Notes: a model not told the origin generated them from the letters alone. 64,000 nucleotides of DNA from Lachnospiraceae bacterium (GCA_016286035.1 JAEERY010000092.1:1-64000); one strand, 5' to 3'; positions 1 to 9,535 are shown, counted from the stretch's first letter. Program-made: numbers and translations.

Positions 1-88
1 TATTACTAATTCCATTAGGTGTACTCGGATATTCACCTCGATAATACAATTCCACGCATTTTCTTTTAAATTCAAAACTATAGTGCAT
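1..88 (-). CDS. IS3-type transposase OrfA, N-terminal fragment cut by window edge
   Basis: Reading leftward from an ATG at 88, the frame stays open to the edge for 29 codons and begins MHYSFEFKRKCVELYYRGEY. This resembles the N-terminal helix-turn-helix of IS3-family OrfA-like transposases, which bind the element's ends. A Shine-Dalgarno AGGAGG (about 97-102) sits 8 nt before the ATG, inside the right arm of a terminator-like hairpin. The rest of the element lies outside the window, so whether it is intact cannot be judged. The family call rests on a short N-terminal resemblance. Confidence 0.6.
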   Translation of the reverse strand, partial: MHYSFEFKRKCVELYYRGEYPSTPNGISN

Positions 89-125
89 AAAAAACCCTCC
101 TTCCTAGTTGTCTAGGAAAGAGGGT
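89..125 (-). terminator. Intrinsic terminator after mcp, abutting the transposase start
   Basis: Arms 94-107 and 112-125 pair over 14 bp with a 4-nt loop. The single mismatch becomes a G-U wobble only in minus-strand RNA. On the minus strand the stem is followed by six T (94 to 89), ending right at the transposase ATG. It would terminate mcp transcription, and it also buries the transposase ribosome site in its stem. Confidence 0.8.
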
Positions 126-169
126 ACATATCAATATGTTCAAGCGGATCTTTCATATTGTTTTACTAT

Positions 170-1930
170 CTAGATTGTAAACATTCCAACATTCTCACGA
201 AGTTCGTCTGCAACCATCTTAAGTGTTTCAGCCTGTTCTACAACATTCTCCATGTTTGAATCGAGAAGTGAGAGTGAAGCACTTGTTTCTTCTGTAGATG
301 CTGCATTCTCCTGAGAGAGTGAAGAAAGCGATTCTACCGAATCGAGTATTGAATTCTTGTTGTCATCAAGAGACTGTACAAGTTCAACGATCTGATTATT
401 GCCTTCTTCAGATTCTTTAAGCAAGTTAAGCATATCCTTGAAGGAATCGCTCATGCTGCTGAGTGCCTTACCTTCATCCTCGGTAGCTGTTCTGATATCT
501 TCAGTAAGATTTCTGTTGCGTTCTGAGAGTGTAGATATCTGTTTTAACATACCGGTAATCTCATTAGCAGCATCGTTTGATTCGGCTGCAAGATCTTTGA
601 TGTTATCAGCAACAACCGCGAATCCCTTACCGGCCTCACCAGCTCTGGCTGCCTCGATCGAAGCATTGAGAGCAAGAAGATTTGTCTGGCTTGCTATCGA
701 GATGATAAGATCTGCCGACTGACTGATCTGACTTACAACGTGAGCTGTCTCGGTAACGGAATCAGAAACCTGTTTTGCTTTATCTCTTGTATTCTGACCT
801 GAGATCATGAGTTCGCTTAACTGACCCTGAACTCTTGTTGATTCATTTATTACGGCACGACCGTTATCAAGGTTTGTATTAGCAGCGCCAAGAACTTCCG
901 AAACAGCATTTCCAATCTGAACCGTTATATCAAGAGTTGTCTGAACATCATTTGCCATATCGGTTGCGCCTGCAGCAAGATCGGAAACTGCCTGATTGAT
1001 ATCAGCGGTAGATCTCTGGCTGTCTTCGATCTTTTCTTTTGTCTCAACAGCTACATTATCAACGCTTGCAGCATTATCGATAATCCTTCCGAGTGCATTC
1101 TGAAGGCTGCTTCTCATGTTCTCAGCGGAGAAGCCTATATTCTTGAATTCCTTTATCGGAGAATCCATATCCTGGTGTGTTACAAAATCTCCGGTTGCCA
1201 TGTTGTCCATCGAATTTGCAATCCTTCTTACGCCAGCTGTAAGTGATCTCGCTGTTATAATAACGAGAATGTAAAGAAGTACAACCAAAACAAAGAATAT
1301 CACAAGAGCAAAAAGAGCTTTCATATTTATGGCTTTTCTTGCTGTAACCGATTCGGCATCAGCCCATGATTCAACTATATCGGTCATACATGAAAGAGAG
1401 TCTCTTGTGACTTCAAACTGTTCGTTAAATTCGGTTATATCTCCTTCATTCGTTGTGAAATCATAGCAGTTTAACCATTTGTTATAATTTTCATAGAATT
1501 CTGCTTCATATGTTTTATAATTCTTACCATCTACAAGCGTTTCTGTATAAAGACTGGGATTCTGTTTTGCGATTTCAGATGCGCCCTCAACCCTTTCGAT
1601 CAACTGGCCGAGATTTTCCTCATAAACAGCAAGTTTTGCAGCATAGAGCTGTTCCATTACTTCAGGCGGAAGAGCACCTTCTGACTGTGAAATGCTCATG
1701 TATTGTTCAGCAGCGACCATTGACTGATAATAGTCTCTGTCGCCGTTAACGAGTCTTGTGTTTATCTGATACAGAGTATTAAAGTAAAGTTCCTCGGAAT
1801 CACCATAGGTTTTATCCATCTCATATCCCATAACTATAACTGATATGATAAGACAGATAACAAGCGGCAATACAAGCAGCTGTAATGCCATCATGAATGA
1901 CATGTTTGTCTTAGAAAATAGTTTTTTCAT
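170..1930 (-). CDS. Methyl-accepting chemotaxis protein
   Basis: Transmembrane chemoreceptor of 586 residues that would signal to CheA/CheW. The start at 1930 is chosen because GGAGG lies 8 nt upstream (1938-1942); the longer upstream frame lacks a site. Order: short cytoplasmic N-terminus, membrane helix at about 12-35, an extracytoplasmic ligand domain of about 190 residues, second membrane helix ([20 protein letters not shown]), HAMP, then the methyl-accepting coiled coil. The conserved hairpin tip is present ([20 protein letters not shown], then [15 protein letters not shown]). The sensor domain is not one I recognise, so the ligand is unknown. It is divergent from serC and ends at a strong terminator. 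Confidence 0.95.
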   Translation of the reverse strand: MKKLFSKTNMSFMMALQLLVLPLVICLIISVIVMGYEMDKTYGDSEELYFNTLYQINTRLVNGDRDYYQSMVAAEQYMSISQSEGALPPEVMEQLYAAKLAVYEENLGQLIERVEGASEIAKQNPSLYTETLVDGKNYKTYEAEFYENYNKWLNCYDFTTNEGDITEFNEQFEVTRDSLSCMTDIVESWADAESVTARKAINMKALFALVIFFVLVVLLYILVIITARSLTAGVRRIANSMDNMATGDFVTHQDMDSPIKEFKNIGFSAENMRSSLQNALGRIIDNAASVDNVAVETKEKIEDSQRSTADINQAVSDLAAGATDMANDVQTTLDITVQIGNAVSEVLGAANTNLDNGRAVINESTRVQGQLSELMISGQNTRDKAKQVSDSVTETAHVVSQISQSADLIISIASQTNLLALNASIEAARAGEAGKGFAVVADNIKDLAAESNDAANEITGMLKQISTLSERNRNLTEDIRTATEDEGKALSSMSDSFKDMLNLLKESEEGNNQIVELVQSLDDNKNSILDSVESLSSLSQENAASTEETSASLSLLDSNMENVVEQAETLKMVADELRENVGMFTI

Positions 1931-2062
1931 ATAAATACCTCCGAAATCCTTCGTGTGTGACTTTATAATTTTATCACAGTAGTGTAACAGATGTATATAA
2001 GTATTGGGACAATTTGTGAACAAAGTGTGTTTTTTTCTAAATATTATTTGTATAAATGATTC

Positions 2063-2091
2063 TTGACGATACGCATTTATGATTGTAAAAT
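2063..2091 (+). promoter_or_regulatory. Probable promoter of serC-serA
   Basis: TTGACG (2063-2068), a 17-nt spacer and TAAAAT (2086-2091) make a good sigma-A-type promoter in the divergent mcp-serC gap, about 60 nt before the serC start. Confidence 0.6.
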
Positions 2092-2153
2092 AATGCAAGT
2101 GCGAACTTATAAGAGTCGCAACTATAAACAGATTTATATAGGAGGAAACAAAA

Positions 2154-3236
2154 GTGGCAAGAGTATATAACTTTTCCGCAGGTCCCGCAGTTTTACCTGA
2201 AGAAGTATTAAAAGAAGCTGCAGAAGAAATGATGGATTACAGGGGAAGCGGCATGTCCGTAATGGAGATGAGCCACCGTTCCAAAGTTTATGACAATATA
2301 ATAAAAGAAGCAGAAGCAGACTTAAGAGAGCTTATGAACATCCCTGATAACTATAAGGTACTTTTCCTTCAGGGCGGTGCCAGCCAGTTCTTCGCAGAAG
2401 TTCCCATGAACATGATGAAGAATAAGAAGGCCGGTTACATTGTAACAGGTCAGTGGGCTAAGAAAGCTTACCAGGAAGCAAAGATCTACGGTGAGGCTGT
2501 TGAACTTGCTTCAAGTGCAGACAAGACATTCTCTTACATACCTGATTGTTCTGATCTTCCTATCACGGATGATATGGACTATGTATATATCTGCGAAAAC
2601 AATACGATCTATGGTACAAAGTTTAAGACACTTCCCAATACAAAGGGCAAGGATCTTGTATCAGATGTATCATCATGCTTCCTTTCAGAGCCTATAGATG
2701 TTTCTAAGTATGCTGTTGTTTACGGCGGCGTACAGAAGAATGTAGGTCCTGCAGGATGCGTTATCGCAATAATCAGAGAAGACCTCATCACAGACGATGT
2801 TCTCCCCGGAACACCTACAATGCTTAAGTGGAAGACTCAGGCAGATGCTGATTCTCTTTACAATACACCTCCGTGCTACACGATCTATATCTGCGGAAAG
2901 GTATTCAAGTGGCTCAAGAAGATGGGCGGACTTGAGAAGATGAAAGAGATCAATGAGCAGAAAGCTAAGATTCTTTATGATTTCCTTGACAGCAGTGAAC
3001 TCTTCAAGGGTACGGTTGTTAAGGAAGACCGTTCTCTCATGAACGTTCCTTTTGTAACAGGTAATGAAGAACTTGATGCAAAATTCGTTGCTGAAGCAAA
3101 GGCTGCAGGTTTTGAAAACCTTAAAGGCCATAGATCGGTAGGCGGTATGAGAGCATCTATCTACAATGCTATGCCTATCGAAGGTGTTAAGGCACTCGTA
3201 GAGTTCATGAAGAAGTTTGAAGCTGAGAATAAATAA
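2154..3236 (+). CDS. serC: Phosphoserine aminotransferase
   Basis: Converts 3-phosphohydroxypyruvate and glutamate to phosphoserine and 2-oxoglutarate in serine synthesis. The 360 residues open with the SerC signature [16 protein letters not shown], and the PLP lysine is K195 in [11 protein letters not shown]. Length is normal for the family. The start is GTG, supported by GGAGG at 2141-2145. serA follows after 12 nt, so the two form an operon. No serB-type phosphatase gene is seen in the window. Confidence 0.97.
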   Translation: MARVYNFSAGPAVLPEEVLKEAAEEMMDYRGSGMSVMEMSHRSKVYDNIIKEAEADLRELMNIPDNYKVLFLQGGASQFFAEVPMNMMKNKKAGYIVTGQWAKKAYQEAKIYGEAVELASSADKTFSYIPDCSDLPITDDMDYVYICENNTIYGTKFKTLPNTKGKDLVSDVSSCFLSEPIDVSKYAVVYGGVQKNVGPAGCVIAIIREDLITDDVLPGTPTMLKWKTQADADSLYNTPPCYTIYICGKVFKWLKKMGGLEKMKEINEQKAKILYDFLDSSELFKGTVVKEDRSLMNVPFVTGNEELDAKFVAEAKAAGFENLKGHRSVGGMRASIYNAMPIEGVKALVEFMKKFEAENK

Positions 3237-3248
3237 GAGGAGTTTGAA

Positions 3249-4412
3249 ATGTTTAAGTATAATTGCCTTAATCCGATAGCTGCCGTCGGTCTTAACAATT
3301 TTGACAGCAATTACGAAAAGACAGATGATGTCAATGAAGCAGAAGGCATACTTGTACGTTCAGCAAGCATGCATGAGATGGAGCTTCCCGAGAAGCTTCT
3401 CTGCGTAGCAAGAGCAGGCGCAGGTGTAAACAATATCCCTCTTGATAAGTGTGCAGAGAAAGGTATCGTAGTATTCAACACACCCGGTGCAAACGCAAAC
3501 GGTGTTAAGGAACTCGTATTTGCAGGAATGCTTTTAGCAAGCCGTGATATCACAGGCGGTATCCAGTGGGTTAAGGATAACGCATCAGATCCCGAAGTAG
3601 GCAAAGCTGCTGAAAAGGCAAAAAAAGCTTTCGCAGGAACTGAGATCCAGGGTAAAAAGCTTGGTATCATCGGTCTCGGCGCAATAGGTATTAAGGTGGC
3701 AAACGCTGCTACAAGTCTTGGCATGGAAGTACTTGGATACGATCCTTATCTTTCAGTTGATCAGGCTTGGAACTTAAGCAGAGCCGTAAAGCATGTGATA
3801 AATGTAGAAGATATCTATGCTGAATGTGATTTCATCACAATACATGTTCCTCTTCTTGACTCTACAAAGGGTATGATCAATAAAGAAGCGATCGAGAAGA
3901 TGAAAGACGGTGTTATCATTCTTAACTTTGCACGTGATCTTCTTTGCAATGAAGCAGATGTTATCGAAGGCATCAAAGCAGGCAAGGTTCGTAAGTATGT
4001 TTCTGATTTCCCGAATGCAACCACAGCTGGTCAGGACGGATGTATCGTTATACCTCACCTTGGAGCTTCTACAGAAGAGTCAGAAGACAATTGTGCGGTT
4101 ATGGCTGTTAAAGAGATGAGAGATTACCTTGAGAACGGTAACATCATCAATTCAGTAAACTATCCCAGATGTGACATGGGTATCTGTGCACAGGCCGGAA
4201 GAGTTGCAGTATTCCACAAGAATATCGCAAACATGATTGCAAGCTTTACTAAGGTATTCGGTGACAATAAGATCAATATCTCAGATATGACAAACAAGTC
4301 CAAGGGTGAATTCGCTTACACTATGCTTGATATCGAGAGCCCTGCTACAGAAGAGATAGTAAAAGAGCTTAATGCTATTGACGGCGTATACAGAGTACGT
4401 GTTGTAAAATAA
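3249..4412 (+). CDS. serA: D-3-phosphoglycerate dehydrogenase
   Basis: NAD-dependent first step of serine synthesis. The 387 residues hold the split substrate domain (with LCVARAGAGVNNI), the Rossmann motif GLGAIGIKVAN, the NFARDLL segment with the conserved Arg, and the catalytic His in VIPHLGASTEES. A C-terminal ACT domain (about 315-387) would be the serine-sensing module. This is the short single-ACT type. It has its own GAGG ribosome site and is translated with serC; a hairpin terminator follows. Confidence 0.97.
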   Translation: MFKYNCLNPIAAVGLNNFDSNYEKTDDVNEAEGILVRSASMHEMELPEKLLCVARAGAGVNNIPLDKCAEKGIVVFNTPGANANGVKELVFAGMLLASRDITGGIQWVKDNASDPEVGKAAEKAKKAFAGTEIQGKKLGIIGLGAIGIKVANAATSLGMEVLGYDPYLSVDQAWNLSRAVKHVINVEDIYAECDFITIHVPLLDSTKGMINKEAIEKMKDGVIILNFARDLLCNEADVIEGIKAGKVRKYVSDFPNATTAGQDGCIVIPHLGASTEESEDNCAVMAVKEMRDYLENGNIINSVNYPRCDMGICAQAGRVAVFHKNIANMIASFTKVFGDNKINISDMTNKSKGEFAYTMLDIESPATEEIVKELNAIDGVYRVRVVK

Positions 4413-4441
4413 TTTAATTTAAGACAGATTTTTACTATGAT

Positions 4442-4472
4442 CCGGCGTTGCATTCGTAACGCCGGTTTGTAT
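4442..4472 (+). terminator. Terminator after serA
   Basis: A perfect 8-bp stem CCGGCGTT/AACGCCGG (4442-4449 with 4458-4465) is followed by the weak T-rich tail TTTGTATT. It separates serCA from the next promoter. Confidence 0.7.
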
Positions 4473-4496
4473 TATATAAGCTTTCTATGATATAAT
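4467..4496 (+). promoter_or_regulatory. Probable promoter for 4521-9274
   Basis: TTGTAT (4467-4472), an 18-nt spacer and TATAAT (4491-4496) lie 25 nt before the start of the small gene. Confidence 0.5.
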
Positions 4497-4520
4497 GTAG
4501 GCTGTTTGGAGGTATATGTT

Positions 4521-4793
4521 ATGACAGCAGAAGATATTGAATTTCTTAATACTATTCAGGAATACGCAGACAAGGTCATGCCCGATATCGACCCTCAGAA
4601 AGTTCAGATATCAGAGCAGCTTCAGAAGTTAAGACCCATAATCCAGGAACTTGCCATGAAGCATAAGATGACTGTTGAAGATACATTTATAAGATATATG
4701 GATCTGGCGACAGAAAGAGCCGTTAATTATGAAAATAAGATGAATGATGAATTTGAAGGCACTTTTTCCAAACCCCAGATGCCTAAATACTAA
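4521..4793 (+). CDS. Small acidic protein of unknown function
   Basis: 90 residues, starting at the ATG placed 8 nt after GGAGG (4508-4512); an in-frame TTG further up overlaps that ribosome site and is rejected. The protein is soluble, with no signal or membrane segment, and looks mainly alpha-helical. I recognise no domain. It lies 21 nt before the DUF1015 gene with no terminator between, so the two are probably co-transcribed. Confidence 0.75.
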   Translation: MTAEDIEFLNTIQEYADKVMPDIDPQKVQISEQLQKLRPIIQELAMKHKMTVEDTFIRYMDLATERAVNYENKMNDEFEGTFSKPQMPKY

Positions 4794-4814
4794 TATGAGA
4801 GGATACTAAACATT

Positions 4815-6050
4815 ATGGCAAAGATCAAACCGTTCAAGGCATATCGTCCCGCCAAGGGACTGGAAGACAAGATAGCAGCTCTTCCATATGATGTATATAA
4901 CAGAGCTGAGGCTAAGGTTGTTGTTGACAATAATCCCCTTAGCTTTCTTGGAATAGACAGAGCGGAGACACATTTCCCCGATGATGTGTCCACTTATGAT
5001 GACAGAGTTTACGACAAGGCAAATGAGCTCATACAGACATGGATAAAAGAGGGCAAGTTTGTTCAGGATGATAAAGAGTGCTACTACCTTTATCAGGAAG
5101 AATGGAGAGGCCGTAAGCAAACGGGTATCGTAGGATGTGCTTCCATTGATGATTATGAGAACAAAGTGATTAAAAAGCACGAGAATACCCTTGCCGCAAA
5201 AGAACAGGACAGAATAAATCACATTGACCGTACGAACATGCAGACAGGTCCCATCTTCCTTTCATTCTGCTCAAACGAAGCTATCGATTCATTTATGAAT
5301 TCATATATTCTAAAGACGCCTGTATATGATTTTACGAGTGAAGATGATGTAACTCACAGAGTATGGGTTATAGATGCTGACGATGATATAGCATTTGTAA
5401 AAGAATGTTTTGAAAAGATGGATGCCATATATATAGCGGACGGACATCACAGATGTGCATCTGCTGTTAAAGTCGGCCTTAAGAGAAGGGCGGAAGGCAG
5501 ATCAAACGGAAATTCGGAATCTGATTTCTTTATGTCTGTTCTTTTCCCTGATAATCAGCTTGAGATCATGGATTACAACAGAGTTCTTAAAGACAAGGCT
5601 GAAAAAAGTAATGATGAGCTGCTTGAGCTTATCGGTAAATACTGTGATATAGAAAAGAAAGACAGCCAATATAAACCTAAGGCTAAAGGCGAGGTTGGAA
5701 TGTATATGGACTATACATGGTATAAACTCACTTTTAAGAAGGAATTTACAAGCGAGGATGCCGTGGACGGTCTTGATGTTGCTTTCCTTCAGAAATATAT
5801 ACTTGACGGAATATGGGGCATAAAGGATCCCAAAACAGATTCACGTATTGATTTTGTCGGAGGAATAAGAGGGCTTGACGAACTTGAGAGAAGATGCGGT
5901 GTTGACTGTCAGGTTGCATTTGCGATGTATCCCACAAGCATTCTTGAACTCTTTGCTGTAGCAAATGAGGGACGACTTATGCCGCCCAAGTCTACATGGT
6001 TTGAACCTAAATTGAGAAGCGGCATATTCTTGCACGACATAAAAGCTTGA
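4815..6050 (+). CDS. DUF1015 family protein
   Basis: A 411-residue soluble protein that opens IKPFKAYRPAKGLEDKIAAL, followed by PYDVYNRAEA, the hallmark start of DUF1015. Other family-like segments are GIVGCASIDDY, KKHENTLAAKEQDR and IADGHHRCASA, the last a conserved Gly-His-His cluster suggestive of a catalytic or metal site. The biochemical function is not known to me. In related Clostridia the gene sits beside serC and serA, as here, which hints at a link with serine or phosphate-ester metabolism; that is inference. The GlgB-like gene follows after 27 nt. Confidence 0.9.
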   Translation: MAKIKPFKAYRPAKGLEDKIAALPYDVYNRAEAKVVVDNNPLSFLGIDRAETHFPDDVSTYDDRVYDKANELIQTWIKEGKFVQDDKECYYLYQEEWRGRKQTGIVGCASIDDYENKVIKKHENTLAAKEQDRINHIDRTNMQTGPIFLSFCSNEAIDSFMNSYILKTPVYDFTSEDDVTHRVWVIDADDDIAFVKECFEKMDAIYIADGHHRCASAVKVGLKRRAEGRSNGNSESDFFMSVLFPDNQLEIMDYNRVLKDKAEKSNDELLELIGKYCDIEKKDSQYKPKAKGEVGMYMDYTWYKLTFKKEFTSEDAVDGLDVAFLQKYILDGIWGIKDPKTDSRIDFVGGIRGLDELERRCGVDCQVAFAMYPTSILELFAVANEGRLMPPKSTWFEPKLRSGIFLHDIKA

Positions 6051-6077
6051 TTTACCGGCATAAAGAAGGAGAAGGAA

Positions 6078-8315
6078 ATGAAGGATAAACTATATAAGAT
6101 GATGAGCTGGCCTCAGATAGAGGCTGTGGTTTACGGTGAAGAAGGAAATCCGCAGACTATACTCGGAAGGCATAATATTTCCGCATATACACTTTATCAG
6201 ACTTTTATCCCTACTGCTGAGAGCGTTACTCTTTGCATATCAGACGATAAAAAGACATATCCAATGGAACTCGCCGATGAAGCAGGATTCTTTGCGATCG
6301 CAATAGTCGGAAAGGACAGAAGGGACTATGTCTACAACGTTGTTTACAAGGACGGAAAGACAGCAACCATACATGATCCTTATGTGTTTGACGTTAAGCT
6401 TACGAAAGAGGAAACAAATGCGTGGAACAAAGGAGCATGTCTTGATGCCTATAAGTTTATGGGAAGCCACGCCATTGAATTTGACGGCGTAAAAGGAACG
6501 GTTTTTCGTGTTTGGGCTCCCAATGCTGTAAGAGCATCAGTTATCGGTGACTTTAATTCCTGGGACGGACATTCTCATCCCATGATGTTTGATGAGAACA
6601 CCGGAATATTCAGCTTATTCATTCCCGAACTTGATGCCGGTAATGAATACATGTATGAGATCTGTGCAAAGGGAGGAGCTGTATATACAAAGCTTGACCC
6701 TTATGCAACAAAGTTGAATAATGGTCACTGCGTGATAGAAGACAAGCGTACATTCCGCTGGAATGACAAGACTTACATGGCTGACAGAAAGAAGAATGCA
6801 TCCAAAGACATAATCAACATCTTTGAGATTGATTCCGATATGTGGTCACAGGACGAAGAAGGATATGATCCCAAAAAGACTGATGAACTTGTCAAATACA
6901 TAGAGGAAGTCGGTTATACGCATGTTCTTATAAATGTTTCGACCGACAGCTTTTATGCTATTAATCCGTATATGCTTCAAAACGACAATCTCAAGAAGTT
7001 TGTAAATGCCATGCATTCAATCGGGAAAGGAGTTCTGATAAGGTGGAATCCAACATGCTTTGCTCCCGATGAAGACGGAATGAAATCATTTGACGGTACT
7101 TATCTGTACGGTCATCTTGATGACAGAAAGAGATATAATCTTTTATTCGGTTATAACTTCAATTACGGTAGAGAACAGGTAGACAATTACCTGATGTCCA
7201 ACGCCAACTTCTTCTTTGATGAATTCCATGCAGACGGACTTCATATCGAAGAGATAAGTACCATTCTTTATCTTGACTATGGCAAGAATGAAGGAGAATG
7301 GGTTCCGAATATGTACGGCGGTAACGAGAACCTTGATGCTATCAATTTCTTAAGAAGCGTCAATACCGTATTTCACAGAAAGTATCCGGGAATAATAACA
7401 GTGACTAAGGAAACATGCATGTTCCCGAAAGTAACTTATCCCGTCAAGGAAGACGGACTTGGATTTGATTTTATATGGGATAACGGATTTACTGATGATT
7501 ATATGTCATTCTTAAGAAAGGGTGACACAGATATACGTAAGATAACCGACAATATGGCTTACGCATACAGTGAGGATTATATCTTGACTGTATCAAAAGA
7601 AGATGTCCTTGCAGCAAATGATTATGATTTTGAGAGAGTTGCGGACGGAGCAGGCTTCTATGATTATATAGCTTATGATAATTCCGAAAAGCTTAAAGTT
7701 AAGAGAGCAACCCTTGCTCTTATAATGGCACGTCCGGGTAAAAAGCTCATATACATGGGACAAGATGAAAAGAATATAAGCACAGAGTTAAACAATCTGT
7801 ATCGCAAGCTTCCTGCATTTCATGTGCTTGACAGAAACCCCGACGGTTTTGAATGGGTTTATGCATTCTCGGGCGGAAACGGTGTTATAGCCTTTTTGAG
7901 AAAAGGCGAGATATTTAAGGACAATATACTCGTTGTCTGCAATTTCTCAAGAGAGACATACGAAGAATACAAGTTAGGAATATCTTATGAAGGTAAGTAT
8001 AAGAGGATCTTCTGTTCAGAAGAGAGCCGATTCGGCGGAGATTACAAAATGGCCAATAAGGCCGTTGAAACCGTCGATGAAGAATATGACGGCAAAGAGA
8101 GCAGCCTGACTGTAGGTCTGCCGGCTCTTTCTGTTTCATATTTTTCATATACACCTTTTGTTGAGGAAGAGTTCTTAAAGATTGCAGCAAAGAAAGCTGA
8201 TGCCATAAGAAAAGAACTTGAGAAGGAAGCTGACAGAAGGGCAAAAGAACTTGAAGAAGATGCACTAAGGAAAGCTAAAGAATACAATAGCTTAAGCAAG
8301 AGAAGATTATCATGA
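6078..8315 (+). CDS. GlgB-like alpha-amylase-fold protein, catalytic residues lost (probable pseudoenzyme)
   Basis: 745 residues with the layout of a 1,4-alpha-glucan branching enzyme. There is an N-terminal carbohydrate-binding region, a CBM48-like domain (GTVFRVWAPNAVRASVIGDF, about 140-230), a TIM barrel (about 240-575), an all-beta C-domain (about 590-690) and a charged helical tail (695-745). Diagnostic GlgB stretches survive, such as YLDYGKNEGEWVPNMYGG. The four amylase motifs are changed, by hand alignment. Region I DWVPAHF is RWNPTCF (R322, C327). The region II nucleophile Asp is E391 in DGLHIEEI, with Arg now H389. The region III acid/base Glu is K444 in TVTKET. In region IV SHDEV is SKEDV (K507, E508). 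It probably cannot cleave glucan but may bind it. The frame is intact and its end overlaps the MscS gene. Confidence 0.85.
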   Translation: MKDKLYKMMSWPQIEAVVYGEEGNPQTILGRHNISAYTLYQTFIPTAESVTLCISDDKKTYPMELADEAGFFAIAIVGKDRRDYVYNVVYKDGKTATIHDPYVFDVKLTKEETNAWNKGACLDAYKFMGSHAIEFDGVKGTVFRVWAPNAVRASVIGDFNSWDGHSHPMMFDENTGIFSLFIPELDAGNEYMYEICAKGGAVYTKLDPYATKLNNGHCVIEDKRTFRWNDKTYMADRKKNASKDIINIFEIDSDMWSQDEEGYDPKKTDELVKYIEEVGYTHVLINVSTDSFYAINPYMLQNDNLKKFVNAMHSIGKGVLIRWNPTCFAPDEDGMKSFDGTYLYGHLDDRKRYNLLFGYNFNYGREQVDNYLMSNANFFFDEFHADGLHIEEISTILYLDYGKNEGEWVPNMYGGNENLDAINFLRSVNTVFHRKYPGIITVTKETCMFPKVTYPVKEDGLGFDFIWDNGFTDDYMSFLRKGDTDIRKITDNMAYAYSEDYILTVSKEDVLAANDYDFERVADGAGFYDYIAYDNSEKLKVKRATLALIMARPGKKLIYMGQDEKNISTELNNLYRKLPAFHVLDRNPDGFEWVYAFSGGNGVIAFLRKGEIFKDNILVVCNFSRETYEEYKLGISYEGKYKRIFCSEESRFGGDYKMANKAVETVDEEYDGKESSLTVGLPALSVSYFSYTPFVEEEFLKIAAKKADAIRKELEKEADRRAKELEEDALRKAKEYNSLSKRRLS

Positions 8316-9274
8316 TATTATTTCTTAACAAACTGGCTGAAAGCAATATAAACGTCCTTTATGATGTTGATAACGAACAACCCGCTATAGATGATCAGTT
8401 CGGGATGCAGACAGTCGAGGACATCAGCGAAAATATTAAAAGCGGCGCATTGCAAACATATCTAAACGAACTTCCGGACAAGCTGATAGCTATGGGAGTT
8501 AAGGTTCTGCTTACATTTATCATAGTTCTTGTGGGCATTAAACTCATTAAGATGTTCAGAAAGGCTGTAAGCAAGGCGCTTAATAAAGCAAATGTCGAAA
8601 AGGGCGTTATCCAGTTTACAGACAGTCTTATCAAGACTGTACTGACCATACTTTTAGTTTTATGGGTAGCTGTAAACTTCGGAGTCGAGGCAACCTCGAT
8701 AGCCGCTCTTATAAGTTCTGTATCTATAGCCATAGGTCTTGCGCTGCAGGGTTCTTTAAGTAACTTTGCCGGCGGTATCCTGATCTTATTACTTAAACCT
8801 TTCAAGGTAGGAGATTACATCAAAGAGGATACTCACAGCAACGAAGGAACTGTAAAGGAGATCAATCTCTTTTATACCAAGCTTCTTTCATACGATAACA
8901 AGACAATAGTTCTTCCAAACGGCATACTTGCCAATTCCAGCATGGTCAACTTTTCGGATGACGGAAAAAGAAGACTGGATCTGAGGATCAGCATCTCTTA
9001 CGACGCTGATATAAAAACTGCACGAGAAGTGATAGAAAAGGTCGTTGATGAAAACAAACTCATTCTTTCGAATCTTCAAAAAAACGTCTTTGTTGCAGAC
9101 CTTTCGGAAAGCTGCGTTACTCTCGGTGTAAGATGTTTTGTGAAAGCCGATGAGTATTTCAAAGCAAGGTGGGGATTGCTCGAAGATATTAAATATGCAA
9201 TGGATGAAAACGGTATAACCATACCGTACCCTCAGCTTGACGTACATATCAAAGACAAGGTTAAAGCCAAATGA
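8312..9274 (+). CDS. Small-conductance mechanosensitive channel, MscS family
   Basis: 320 residues. An N-terminal region of about 60 residues is followed by three membrane helices (about 58-82, 103-125, 130-160). The pore helix and beta domain carry the MscS signature LQGSLSNFAGGILILLLKPF and VGDYI, then VLPNGILANSSMVNFS. It releases solutes under hypo-osmotic stress. The ATG overlaps the end of the GlgB-like gene by 4 nt and has little ribosome site of its own, so translation is probably coupled. The tRNA-Thr promoter follows just after the stop. Confidence 0.93.
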   Translation: MILFLNKLAESNINVLYDVDNEQPAIDDQFGMQTVEDISENIKSGALQTYLNELPDKLIAMGVKVLLTFIIVLVGIKLIKMFRKAVSKALNKANVEKGVIQFTDSLIKTVLTILLVLWVAVNFGVEATSIAALISSVSIAIGLALQGSLSNFAGGILILLLKPFKVGDYIKEDTHSNEGTVKEINLFYTKLLSYDNKTIVLPNGILANSSMVNFSDDGKRRLDLRISISYDADIKTAREVIEKVVDENKLILSNLQKNVFVADLSESCVTLGVRCFVKADEYFKARWGLLEDIKYAMDENGITIPYPQLDVHIKDKVKAK

Positions 9275-9293
9275 TAACAAGACAAATTTAGGC

Positions 9294-9321
9294 TTGAAAT
9301 ATGACAGTATTTTGATATAAT
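9294..9321 (+). promoter_or_regulatory. Promoter of tRNA-Thr
   Basis: TTGAAA (9294-9299), a 16-nt spacer and a consensus TATAAT (9316-9321) end 9 nt before the tRNA. Confidence 0.7.
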
Positions 9322-9330
9322 TTACTAGAT

Positions 9331-9403
9331 GCTGAAATAGCTCAGTTGGTAGAGCACTTCACTCGTAATGAAGGGGTCGAGGGTTCGAGTCCCTTTTTCA
9401 GCT
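9331..9403 (+). tRNA. tRNA-Thr (anticodon CGU)
   Basis: A full 73-nt cloverleaf. The acceptor GCTGAAA pairs with TTTCAGC and the D-arm is GCTC/GAGC around AGTTGGTA. The anticodon stem CTTCA/TGAAG encloses the loop CTCGTAA (anticodon CGT, reading ACG), and the T-arm has loop TTCGAGT. The discriminator is T and CCA is not encoded. It has its own promoter and terminator. Confidence 0.96.
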
Positions 9404-9416
9404 TAAAAAATGACGA

Positions 9417-9445
9417 TACCGGACATAAAAAGTCCGGTATTTTTT
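9417..9445 (+). terminator. Terminator after tRNA-Thr
   Basis: A perfect 8-bp stem TACCGGAC/GTCCGGTA (9417-9424 with 9432-9439), a 7-nt A-rich loop, then a run of six T. Confidence 0.9.
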
Positions 9446-9463
9446 GTGCGTCATTAACTTGAA

Positions 9464-9492
9464 TTGACAGGTTGCATATGATATCATCAAAT
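9464..9492 (+). promoter_or_regulatory. Probable promoter of argH-asd
   Basis: A consensus TTGACA (9464-9469), a 17-nt spacer and a weaker TCAAAT (9487-9492) precede argH. Confidence 0.5.
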
Positions 9493-9535
9493 CTAGACTT
9501 AATTTATATATGAACAATATATGGAGGTGTACCAC

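Noticed and set aside
399-722. Open frame opposite the mcp signalling domain
   Set aside because: It is an antisense shadow of the conserved coiled coil, with no ribosome site or family-like content.
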